Below the pieces are notes generated by a model. It was not told the DNA's origin, did no database searches, and saw only the letters and a list, made by a program, of their open reading frames with translations. A stretch of DNA of 64,000 bases. It comes from Streptomyces griseiscabiei (GTDB lineage: Bacteria > Actinomycetota > Actinomycetes > Streptomycetales > Streptomycetaceae). The stretch spans positions 1,674,001 through 1,738,000 of the forward strand of contig NZ_JAGJBZ010000001.1 of assembly GCF_020010925.1 (NCBI RefSeq), given 5' to 3'. Both the position numbers and the translations under genes were made by a program. Shown here piece by piece: positions 43,807 through 51,036 of the stretch (positions are counted from its first letter, which is position 1; each line of letters starts with the position of its first letter).

Positions 43807-45369
43807 GTGGACCTGACCCCGCACCAGCGGTACCTGATCGACAAGACCATCCCCGAGGCACTCGAATTCGCCGCACTGCAGTGGCCGGACAACCCGGCCC
43901 TCACCCACATCGAGGGCGGCGGCCCCACGCTGACCTGGGCCGAGCTGCGCGAGCAGACAGGCCGGGTGCGTACGGGTCTCGAACACCTCGGTGTCGCGCC
44001 GGGCGACAAGGTCGGCATCATGCTGCGCAACCAGGTGGAGTTCCCGTTGGCCTGGCTCGCCGTCGTCGAGGCCGGTGCCGTCGCCGTACCGATGAACCCG
44101 AAGTACACCCCTCGGGAGATCGACTTCGTCCTGGGCGACGCGGGCGCCCGCTGGCTCGTCGCAACGGACGACATCGTCACCGGCACACTCGCCGACGACC
44201 GCATCGGCCCCGTGCCGAGCGGCCGGATCGTCGCGGTCGGCGACCCGGTCGCGAACGTGCACCACTTCGCCGAACTGACCACCCGGACGCCGACCCCACG
44301 CACCCACCGGGCGAGGCGCGACGACGTGGTCAACATCCAGTTCACCTCCGGCACGACCGGACTGCCCAAGGGGTGCCTGCTCACCCACGCCTACTGGATC
44401 GAACTCGGCGTCCACGGCGCCGCCGTCGGCGCCGGACCTCAGCGCATCCTCGCCGACCACCCCTTCTACTACATGCAGAACCAGGCCTATCTCGTCATGG
44501 CGCTGACCGTGGGCGGGGGCCTGTATGTGACCGCGGGGCTGAGCCGGCGCAAGTTCATGGGCTGGCTCGTGGAGCACCGGATCGACATGGCCTGGATCGA
44601 CGAGGGCCTGCTCGACCTGCCCGAGAGCGAGGCGGACCGGAAGCTGGCGCTGAAAAAGGCTCCGGTGTCGGCTCTGCCGCCCTCCTTGCACGAGTCCCTG
44701 GAACGCCGCTTCGGTCTGCGGGCACGCGAGTTCTACGCCAGCACTGAGGTCGGCAACGGCACCTACGTCCCTTACGAGCGCACCGACACGGTCGGCACCG
44801 GCTCCATGGGCTGGTGCTTCCCCAACCGCGAGTCGAAGGTCATCGACGCGGACGGCAACGAGGTCGAACCCGGCCGCTCCGGTGAACTGTGCCTGCGTGG
44901 CAGCGCCATGATGCTCGGCTACCACAACCGACCGGACACCAACGCCGAACTCTTCCTGCCCGGCGGCTGGTTCCGCACCGGCGACATCGTCCGCAAGGAC
45001 ACGGACGGCCAGCACTACTACGAGGGCCGCATTCGCGACGTGATCCGACGCAGCGGTGAGAACATCGCCGCAGCGGAGGTCGAACTGCAGATCATGGCCC
45101 TGCCCGAGGTCGACGAGGTCGGCGTCATACCGGTCCCAGACCGACAGCGTGACGAAGAGGTCAAAGCGGTCGTCGTGCTCAAGCCCGGTGCGCGCCTCAC
45201 TGCCCAGGAGATCGAGGCGTGGTGCCTTGAGGGCCTCGCCCGTTTCAAGGTGCCTCGCTACATCGAGTTCCGCGACAGGCTGCCGCACACTTCCAGCGGC
45301 AAGATCGCGAAGGCGGAGCTCAGGGCGGAACCGCACAGCGACCGGGTCATAGACCTGCGCGCCTCCTGA
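43807..45369 (+). CDS. AMP-dependent acyl-CoA synthetase (ANL superfamily)
   Basis: A 520-residue adenylating enzyme that activates a carboxylic acid to its CoA ester. The A3 motif is FTSGTTGLPKGCLLTH, A5 is REFYASTEVGNG, A7-A8 GWFRTGDIVRKDTDG with the hinge at RRSGENIAAAEVE, and the catalytic Lys is in TSSGKIAKAELR. It resembles crotonobetaine/carnitine-CoA ligase and fatty-acyl ligases; the acid is unknown. It starts at a GTG 24 bp after the MaoC-like gene and ends just before a strong terminator. Confidence 0.92.
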   Translation: MDLTPHQRYLIDKTIPEALEFAALQWPDNPALTHIEGGGPTLTWAELREQTGRVRTGLEHLGVAPGDKVGIMLRNQVEFPLAWLAVVEAGAVAVPMNPKYTPREIDFVLGDAGARWLVATDDIVTGTLADDRIGPVPSGRIVAVGDPVANVHHFAELTTRTPTPRTHRARRDDVVNIQFTSGTTGLPKGCLLTHAYWIELGVHGAAVGAGPQRILADHPFYYMQNQAYLVMALTVGGGLYVTAGLSRRKFMGWLVEHRIDMAWIDEGLLDLPESEADRKLALKKAPVSALPPSLHESLERRFGLRAREFYASTEVGNGTYVPYERTDTVGTGSMGWCFPNRESKVIDADGNEVEPGRSGELCLRGSAMMLGYHNRPDTNAELFLPGGWFRTGDIVRKDTDGQHYYEGRIRDVIRRSGENIAAAEVELQIMALPEVDEVGVIPVPDRQRDEEVKAVVVLKPGARLTAQEIEAWCLEGLARFKVPRYIEFRDRLPHTSSGKIAKAELRAEPHSDRVIDLRAS

Positions 45370-45377
45370 AAGGAAGA

Positions 45378-45413
45378 GCGGATGGGCCTGCCGCGGCCAG
45401 CAGGCCCATCCGC
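45378..45413. terminator. bidirectional terminator between the CoA ligase and tetR genes
   Basis: GCGGATGGGCCTGC (45378-45391) and GCAGGCCCATCCGC (45400-45413) are perfectly complementary over 14 bp around an 8-base loop. It lies between two convergent genes and can serve both. Confidence 0.8.
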
Positions 45414-45431
45414 TTCCGGCCGATCCTTCGT

Positions 45432-46022
45432 TCAGCTCCTGCGGAGCTCCGCGATGGACAGCAGAGCGACGAAACGCTCCAACGCGGCCAGTTGCCGCTC
45501 GGGCGTCCAGATCTCCGGATGCTCCACCACGGACAGCGCCATACCAGAAACCCAGACCCGCATCATGTCGACCGTGCCGTCCAGTTCGCCGGCCGGGACC
45601 AGCTCCTCGACCCCCCGCACCAGCACCGCCCGCATCGCCGGCTCCATGCGCTGCAGGTGCTGACGGATGACCGGCTCCGCACCCTGATGCGTCAGCAGCG
45701 CCACCCGCGCGCGCTCCTGCGACAGGCTCTCCTCGGTCACCGGCAGGAACCACTCCACCGCAGCCCTGAGCCGCTCATGGGGATCCGCCATCTCCTCCAG
45801 TTCGCCGAGGAAAGCGTCCGCGTCGTTCAACGCGTACTCCAGCACCGCGTTCAGCAGCGCTTCCCGATTGGCGAAGTAGTGCGTGATCAGGGTGATGGAC
45901 CCGCCCATCCGCCCCGCGATCTTCCGCAACGTCAGCTCGGGCAACCCGCCCTCGCTCAACGCCTGCACGGATGCCACGACGATGTCGCGGACACGCTCCT
46001 CCGGATCCACATACCGCGGCAC
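45432..46022 (-). CDS. TetR-family repressor of the amidase/ABC/CoA-ligase locus
   Basis: A 196-residue TetR regulator. The HTH is near the N-terminus (ELTLRKIAGRMGGSITLITHYFANREALL), the rest is a helical ligand-binding domain. The longest frame starts at 46049, next to the operator dyad and without a ribosome-binding site. I choose the GTG at 46022, which has GGGAGG 5 bases upstream and keeps the conserved region. The gene is convergent with the CoA ligase. A dyad at 46051-46072 sits directly before it, and four similar dyads lie in or near this locus, so it is probably an autoregulated local repressor. The inducer may be an acyl-CoA or the imported compound. Confidence 0.88.
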   Translation of the reverse strand: MPRYVDPEERVRDIVVASVQALSEGGLPELTLRKIAGRMGGSITLITHYFANREALLNAVLEYALNDADAFLGELEEMADPHERLRAAVEWFLPVTEESLSQERARVALLTHQGAEPVIRQHLQRMEPAMRAVLVRGVEELVPAGELDGTVDMMRVWVSGMALSVVEHPEIWTPERQLAALERFVALLSIAELRRS

Positions 46023-46050
46023 CGAGACCTCCCGCAAATCCACGCCCACG

Positions 46051-46072
46051 TTGTAGAACAGACACTACACAT
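46051..46072. promoter_or_regulatory. 22-bp dyad at the tetR start, candidate TetR operator site 4
   Basis: TTGTAGAAC-agac-ACTACACAT, same 9-4-9 spacing as the other sites, centred about 40 bp ahead of the chosen tetR start. It fits autorepression. Confidence 0.5.
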
Positions 46073-46142
46073 CCTGACCTGCGCGACTGACGTCGAGAGA
46101 CGCAGAGGCAGCCCCCGCAGACCCCACAAGACGACGGCTTTT

Positions 46143-46164
46143 ATATAGCAGTTGATACAATACT
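46143..46164. promoter_or_regulatory. 22-bp dyad beside the lysR relic, candidate TetR operator site 5
   Basis: TTATATAGC-agtt-GATACAATA; its right half read on the other strand is TATTGTATC. It lies about 70 bp beyond site 4, in AT-rich DNA upstream of decayed sequence. A gene once controlled from here may have been lost. Between this site and 46368 I see no gene. Confidence 0.45.
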
Positions 46165-46368
46165 CCGAGGCTGACTACTTCAGCCGCGAGCTCGATTCCG
46201 CAGATCGCCTCCCGCGCTACTCGCACCCCGATGGCTTGTCGCGTGCGCTGAACCCCGCGCCTCCAGCGGAGGAAACCCTGCTGCGTCAGGGTGGCACAGC
46301 GGGCGGCGCCTCAATGCGCGCCGGACGCTGCCGACTCAGCAGCTGGCGCAGATCTCTCTCCCCTCGCT

Positions 46369-46569
46369 CCTGGCCCCTGCCGCTCGTCCTGGAGCGGTTC
46401 CACGAGGCGTTGCCGAAGGTCGAGATCCGTACCCGGCGGATCGACACGCACGGCCGGGCCGGGCTTTAGGACCGCGCCCTCGACTGAGCGATCGTCCGCC
46501 AGACGGCCCCGGTCTGCGGCACCACGGCGACCCCACTCTTCGTCGACCGGTTCGTGGCGGCCCTCCCCT
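46369..46569 (+). pseudogene. 5'-truncated lysR relic, left part (before the Tn3-type insertion)
   Basis: Reads RSWPLPLVLERFHEALPKVEIRT, split as WPLPLVLERFHEALP and KVEIRTRRIDTH, then two in-frame stops (TAG, and TGA at a Trp position), then AIVRQTAPVCGTTATP and DRFVAALP. This matches the effector domain of the LysR gene at 35367-36272. The HTH part is missing. The reading stops exactly where the transposon remnant begins and resumes at 49085. Confidence 0.8.
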
Positions 46570-46590
46570 GGAGGCCAGCCGGAATACGCC
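46570..46590 (+). repeat. left terminal inverted repeat of the Tn3-type remnant
   Basis: Reads GGAGG-C-CAGCCGGAATACGCC. The right end read on the other strand is GGAGG-G-CAGCCGGAATACGCC, one mismatch in 21. The preceding six bases (46564-46569, TCCCCT) are the target duplication. Confidence 0.85.
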
Positions 46591-46785
46591 GGAAACGTGC
46601 CGTAGGCCGTCTGCTGTGGTGATCTGAAGCTCGCTGGCCCACCGGCGGATCACCCGTTCGTGGGTTCTTCTGATGATTCGCGGTGTGGTGCCTGGGGCTT
46701 CTTTCCTGGTCATGTGCTTGTGGTGTCTGTGATCGACTCGGCTGCGTGCGCTTCGTATGAGTGAGCGGCCGGGATCATGCGGCGC

Positions 46786-47784
46786 ATGGCTTCGGTGGAG
46801 CGTACCGCGTATCCGCGGTTCAAGCGCACGATCTCCTCTCGCGAGTTGCAGGAGGCGTTCACCCCCGGCACCGCCGAGGCGGCGTGGGCGCGAGGCAAGG
46901 CGCGCTCGCCGGAGCATCTGCTGGCGCTGGTGGTGCTGCTGAAGAGCTACCAGAAGCTGGGCTATTCCCCGGATCTGGGCGAGGTGCCGGAGTTGGTGGT
47001 CGGGCATGTGCGCGATCTGCTGGAGCAGGATGAGAGCGTGTCGCCGCGGCACGATTCGGTGCGTACGGCTGCGCGGCAGCGGGACTTCATCCGTGAACGG
47101 ATCGGCGTGGCCTACGACGTGGAGAAGGCCCGGGAGGTCGCCGCAGTGGCGATTAGGGAGGCCGTGCAGACCAAAGACAACCAGGCCGACCTGATCAACG
47201 TGGCGCTGGAGAAGCTGGTCAAGGCGAGGATGGAGCTGCCCGGCTACAGCACGCTGGACGAGATGGCCTCGGCGATCAGGACCGAGGCGAAAGAGGACTT
47301 CTTCGCAGCGATCGTGTCGCGGATGGACGAGGTCGACCGCGCCGGGTTGCTGGGACTGCTGCGGGTGCCTGCGGGCGGTCGCAGCAGGTTCGACGAGCTG
47401 AAGCGCCCGGCGAAGGCGCCGACGGTCTCCCACCTGCGCGAGCACCTTGCCCACCTGGACAGGCTGGAAGCGCTGGGGGCGACGGCGACATGGCTTCAGT
47501 GGGTTCCGCCGGGGAAGGTGGAGCACTTCTCTGGGCAGGCGAAGGTGCTGGACGCCGCTGAGATGTCCAAGGTCGGCATGGTGAAGCGGTGTGCGCTGCT
47601 GGCGAGTCACCTAGTTTGGCAGACGCTCTATGACTTGGATGATCCCGCAAACAAATGGTGCATTGAACCGCTTCCACAGCGCGCGGAAAAACAGGCGGAC
47701 TCGAATTCGATGGACATTAGCAAGCTGAAGGATGATTTCAACGCACTTCTTGCCAAGATGAGAAAGGCGAACCTGTTAGAATAG
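46786..47784 (+). pseudogene. tnpA: N-terminal fragment of a Tn3-family transposase with a foreign tail
   Basis: 332 codons from the ATG at 46786 (MASVERTAYPRFKRTISSRELQEAF); a start at 46777 adds three residues. It matches the DUF4158 N-terminal domain of TnpA (SPEHLLALVVLLKSYQKLGY, then GEVPELVVGHVRDLL). Full TnpA is about 1000 residues; the DDE domain is absent. The TnpA match ends near KRCALLASHLVWQTLYDLDD (about 47640). The last about 48 codons (NKWCIEPLPQ ... LLAKMRKANLLE) are clearly lower in GC and do not look like TnpA, so a deletion has fused the gene to another sequence. The frame itself is open and could still give a truncated DNA-binding protein. Confidence 0.8.
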
Positions 47785-48050
47785 GCGGAGGCGCGGACGG
47801 AACTGATATCGGGGATGCCGCATCTCATCGAATCCGGCAGTGGGTCAGCTGAGCGTGGTGAACGTTGACGACACAGCGGGCCGGTGGCGCTTCGAAGGCG
47901 GCGAGTGTTCCAGGATGACTCCCGTGTCGCCAACGCCACGCCAACCATGGGAGCACACAGGGCGTCGTGACGGTATGACATCGTGCAGGGAACGCATGAG
48001 CGGCGGTTCTGCTTTCCGGACCTTCCGCACCTGTTGGCTCGTCAGGGTGG
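47785..48050. other. internal spacer of the Tn3-type remnant
   Basis: About 265 bp between the tnpA fragment and the resolution site. I find no supported gene; short frames lack motifs. It probably contains the scar of the deletion that removed the rest of tnpA. Confidence 0.45.
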
Positions 48051-48160
48051 TGCCGCAGTAAATGCCGGATTTACTGCGGCAGGGCCTCTACCGTGATCAC
48101 CACGACCTGCGGCGGGGTGTTCCGGCCACCGGGATGAGGTGTACGCATTTACTGCGGCAG
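48051..48160. other. IRS-like resolution site of the Tn3-type remnant
   Basis: A perfect 13-bp inverted pair, TGCCGCAGTAAAT (48051-48063) and ATTTACTGCGGCA (48069-48081), is separated by 5 bases. A third copy in the same direction as the second, ATTTACTGCGGCAG, lies at 48147-48160. Tn4430-type transposons have this layout: two inverted recombinase core sites plus a directly repeated accessory copy next to the tnpI recombinase gene. Here the tyrosine recombinase gene begins 22 bp later. Confidence 0.7.
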
Positions 48161-48182
48161 CGCTGAGTGGGGCGGGGCGGGC

Positions 48183-49063
48183 GTGACGATCGAACCCAGT
48201 GACCGAACTCGGGGCCGGGGGCTGCTTCGGTTGCCGCGGGCCCGGGTGGTGCCGCTGTCCGCCCCGCCGGCGTCGTACACCGCGGCGGTCGAGCGGTATC
48301 TCACCGGCGCGGGCATCGCGAATTCCTCTGCGCGGATCTACCGGATCTCGCTGACGACGTGGGGGTGGATGCTCACCGGCGAACCCGCGCCGACCTGACC
48401 CGCCCGCCGGGGCGCGAAGCCGCCCGTCTTCTTCGTCGCGGCGATCGACGAACCGGCGCCGCCGGAGGTGCTGGCCGAACTGGCGGCGGCGCGGGCGGAC
48501 GAGATGGACGCCGACACCGTCAACCGCGAGCTGTCCATCGCGCGCAAGGCGATCGGCTGGTGGCAGCGCCAGGGCTGGATCGAAGGCGATCCCACGATCG
48601 GCATCAGCGGCGGCCGGCGCCGCCGGACCGCACCAAGGCCCTGGCGGAGAATCAGATCGCTGCCCTGTGGCGCCTGGACGTCTCACTGCGGGAGAAGACG
48701 TTCTGGAAGATGCTCTACGAGTCCGCCGCACGGGCCGACGAGGTGCTGTGCCTGAACGTGGAAGACCTGTACCCGCAAGACAAGCGCGGCAAAATCACCG
48801 CCAAGGGCGGCGCGACCGAGTGGATCCACTGGCAGTCCGGCACTGCCCAGCTCCTGCCCCGTCTGATCGCCGGCCGCACCCACGGGCCGCTGTTCCTGAC
48901 CGGTCGCAAGGCCCCGGCCGGGACCGCGACGCTAAACGTGTGCGAGGAGACCAGCCGGGCCCGGCTCTCCTACCGCCGGGCGGAGGAGATCTTCGAGGAG
49001 TCCACCCGGCTGCTGGCGAACCCGCTCGCCCGGCCCGAGGACGTCGAGGACCTGGAGGGATGG
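48183..49063 (+). pseudogene. tyrosine recombinase (TnpI-like), broken and 3'-truncated
   Basis: A GTG at 48183 opens a SAM-like core-binding domain (SYTAAVERYLTGAGIANSSARIYRISLTTWG). A TGA at 48396 interrupts it, and the same frame continues as MDADTVNRELSIARKAIGWW. A frameshift near 48620 moves the catalytic domain to another frame: LAENQIAALWRLDVSLREKTFWKML, then ESAARADEVLCLNVEDL with the first catalytic Arg. The gene ends in EDLEGWG where the right terminal repeat begins, before the HxLRH and Tyr motifs. It cannot be active. Its position beside the IRS-like site supports a role as the cointegrate resolvase of the former transposon. Confidence 0.8.
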
Positions 49064-49084
49064 GGCGTATTCCGGCTGCCCTCC
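49064..49084 (-). repeat. right terminal inverted repeat of the Tn3-type remnant
   Basis: Forward reading GGCGTATTCCGGCTG-C-CCTCC, complementary to the left end with one mismatch. TCCCCT follows at 49085-49090, the second copy of the target duplication. Confidence 0.85.
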
Positions 49085-49460
49085 TCCCCTCGGGCCACCC
49101 GGCGGCGGACGACGTCGGTCCGCTGGATCTGGCGGACCTCGCGGGCGACGCCCGGGTGTGTGGCTGCACTGCCACATCCGGCCCGACGACTACGACGCCA
49201 TGGCAACCAAGCCGGGCCGCCGGCTTCAGCCCCGCCCCGGCCCACTGGGCACGGTCGATGACCTCGCCGACCGCCATGGCCGAGTGCGGGCTCGGCGTCA
49301 CCGTCGTACCCGCCGCCGTGTCCGGGGCGCGGTGGGCCGTCAGGTTCGGAACCCTCCGTCACGGAACGGCGACCATCGAGCTCAGCGCTATGACCAGGTC
49401 TGGTCAAGCGCCTTACAGCACTCGCGACGCGCCTCACGGCGGCGCGAAGCCCCACGTGAC
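49085..49460 (+). pseudogene. lysR relic, right part (after the Tn3-type insertion)
   Basis: Resumes with SGHPAADDVGPLDLADLAGDAR, split as SGHPAADDVGPL and DLADLAGDAR. It then frameshifts twice (WLHCHIRPDDYDAMAT; AAGFSPAPAHWARSM) and ends with AMAECGLGVTVVPAA, TLRHGTATIELSAMTRS and a decayed tail. Each block lines up with the C-terminal half of the LysR protein at 35367-36272. With the left part it makes up a headless lysR copy that was already decaying or decayed after insertion. Confidence 0.8.
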
Positions 49461-49504
49461 GGGAGGGCGTCGACCGCACCGTGGTGTCGCGAGCGGTGAG
49501 CTTG

Positions 49505-50950
49505 CTACTCCGCGTAGTAGGTGGCGTCCTGCCGGTCGAGTGTCGTGCTGACCGGTTGGACGTGGAGCAGGTTGTTGTAGTGGCGGATGTAACGGCCGGG
49601 AAAGTTGTACGACTCGAAGGAGATGCCGTCGGCGGAGTCGGCCAGGCCGGCGCGCTGGGTGAAGGAGGCATCACTCCTGAAGACGGCCGTGCCGTCGTTC
49701 TTCTCGACCCAGACCTCGAAGTTCTTGTGGCGCAGGTAGTAGCCGGGGAAGTTGGCCGACTCGAGGGATACCGTGCCGGTGCCGGCGAGGCCGGGGACGA
49801 CGCGGAACTGGGAGTCGGCGAGGTTGGTGACGTTCGCCTGGGTCTTGGCCCTGAACCCTTCGTGCCGGATGTAGCGGTCGGGGAAGGTGTACGAGGAGAA
49901 GCGGACGGGGGTGACGCCGTCGGCCACCGGGATGCCGAAGTTGGGCGTGCCGTCGGTGTTCCAGTAGATCTTCTGGAAGCGGGTGCGTCGGTTGGGGTCG
50001 TTGAGCGGGTCGCCGCTGATGTCCTTGTAGCTGCGGTCGTGGTAGACGAGGATGTCCGACTTGCCGTCCTCGGAGACGGTGAAGGAGTTGTGGCCGGGGC
50101 CGTACTGGCTGGTGGCGTCGTTGCTCTTGAACACCGGCTCGGTGTTCTTGGTCCAGGACCCGGGATCCGTCAGGTCGGCGGTGGCGTTGGCGGTCAGCAT
50201 GCCGAGGCAGTAGTTGGCGTCGGTGGCGCTGGCCGAGTAGGTGACGAAGACCTTGCCGTTCTTCTGCAGGACGGCCGGGCCTTCGTTGACGTCGAACCCC
50301 TGCTTCTCCCAGGCGAACTCAGGGGTTGACAGTCGTACTTGCTCTCCGGTGATCGTCCAAGGGTTGGGCATCTTCGCCAGGTAGATGCCGCCGGGGCCGG
50401 AGGGGTTGGACTGCGCCCAGACGAAGTAGCGGGTGCCGTTGTTGACGAAGGTCGTGTGGTCCAGGGACCAGGAGTCCCAGTTGGTGGTGATGCGGCCCTT
50501 CTCGGTCCAGGGGCCGGTCAGCGGGTTCGCGGCGCTGGACTCCAGCGCGTACATCCGGATCCTCCACTTGTCGCCTGCGGAGCCGGCGGAGAAGTAGACG
50601 TACCACTTGCCGTCGATGAAGTGGATCTCCGGGGCCCAGATGTGAGCGCCCATCTCACCGCTGGCGTGCTTGGTCCAGATGGTGGTCTCGGGGGCGGTGG
50701 CGAGGCCCTGGAGGGTGGTGGCCCGGCGCATCACGATCCTGTCGTACGCCGGAACCGTCGCGGTGAAGTAGTAGAAGCCGTCGGTGTGCTTGAAGACGTG
50801 CGGATCGGCGCGCTGGAGCGCGATCGGGTTGGTGAAGTTCGCGGCCGAGGAGGCCGACGCGGCAGCGCGGGCGGGCGCACTGGTAGTGGCGAAGACGACC
50901 AGTGCGATGGCCCCCGCGGTCAGCGCGCGGCGGCTGATGGGGCGGGTCAT
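49505..50950 (-). CDS. secreted GH43-type arabinanase/arabinofuranosidase with AbfB module
   Basis: A 481-residue exported five-bladed beta-propeller hydrolase. I use the ATG at 50950 with AGGAGAA ahead; a longer frame to 51091 runs over the next gene. The signal peptide is about 35 residues with a twin-Arg SRRALTAG, ending in APARAAA, so Tat export is possible. The GH43 triad is visible: Asp in QRADPHVF, Asp in WSLDHTTFV, Glu in DVNEGPAVL. The C-terminal about 135 residues are an AbfB (CBM42) trefoil with its repeats (YTFPDRYIRHEGF, ANFPGYYLRHKNF, YNFPGRYIRHYNN), which binds arabinose side chains. It is the last gene of a run of four similar secreted enzymes on this strand. Confidence 0.88.
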   Translation of the reverse strand: MTRPISRRALTAGAIALVVFATTSAPARAAASASSAANFTNPIALQRADPHVFKHTDGFYYFTATVPAYDRIVMRRATTLQGLATAPETTIWTKHASGEMGAHIWAPEIHFIDGKWYVYFSAGSAGDKWRIRMYALESSAANPLTGPWTEKGRITTNWDSWSLDHTTFVNNGTRYFVWAQSNPSGPGGIYLAKMPNPWTITGEQVRLSTPEFAWEKQGFDVNEGPAVLQKNGKVFVTYSASATDANYCLGMLTANATADLTDPGSWTKNTEPVFKSNDATSQYGPGHNSFTVSEDGKSDILVYHDRSYKDISGDPLNDPNRRTRFQKIYWNTDGTPNFGIPVADGVTPVRFSSYTFPDRYIRHEGFRAKTQANVTNLADSQFRVVPGLAGTGTVSLESANFPGYYLRHKNFEVWVEKNDGTAVFRSDASFTQRAGLADSADGISFESYNFPGRYIRHYNNLLHVQPVSTTLDRQDATYYAE

Positions 50951-50992
50951 GGGGCGGTTCTCCTGGGGGTCAGGCGTGGAGGGGGGGAAGAC

Positions 50993-51026
50993 GTGGCGGC
51001 TGCCAGGGGGCAGTGGCAGCCGCCAC
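50993..51026 (-). terminator. terminator after the GH43-ricin gene
   Basis: GTGGCGGCTGCCA (50993-51005) and TGGCAGCCGCCAC (51014-51026) pair perfectly over 13 bp, 11 bp past the stop at 51037 on the minus strand. It separates this gene from the next GH43 gene, which therefore likely has its own promoter or depends on read-through. Confidence 0.75.
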
Positions 51027-51036
51027 TCGGGATTGC

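Larger units (their letters stand above)
46570..49084. mobile_element. Tn3-family transposon remnant inserted in the lysR relic
   Basis: A 2515-bp element bounded by 21-bp terminal inverted repeats with one mismatch (46570-46590 and 49064-49084) and flanked on both sides by TCCCCT. Removing the element and one copy of TCCCCT restores GCGGCCC-TCCCCT-CGGGCC, which encodes AALPSGHP, the expected LysR reading. Inside are the N-terminal third of a Tn3-type transposase, an IRS-like resolution site and a broken tyrosine recombinase. The recombinase gene is cut off right at the right repeat, so the catalytic part of tnpA and adjoining DNA were deleted. The element cannot move by itself. Confidence 0.85.

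Noticed and set aside
43273..45753. 826-codon minus-strand open frame
   Set aside because: Spans the complement of the MaoC-like and CoA ligase genes and two operator/terminator elements; no motif.
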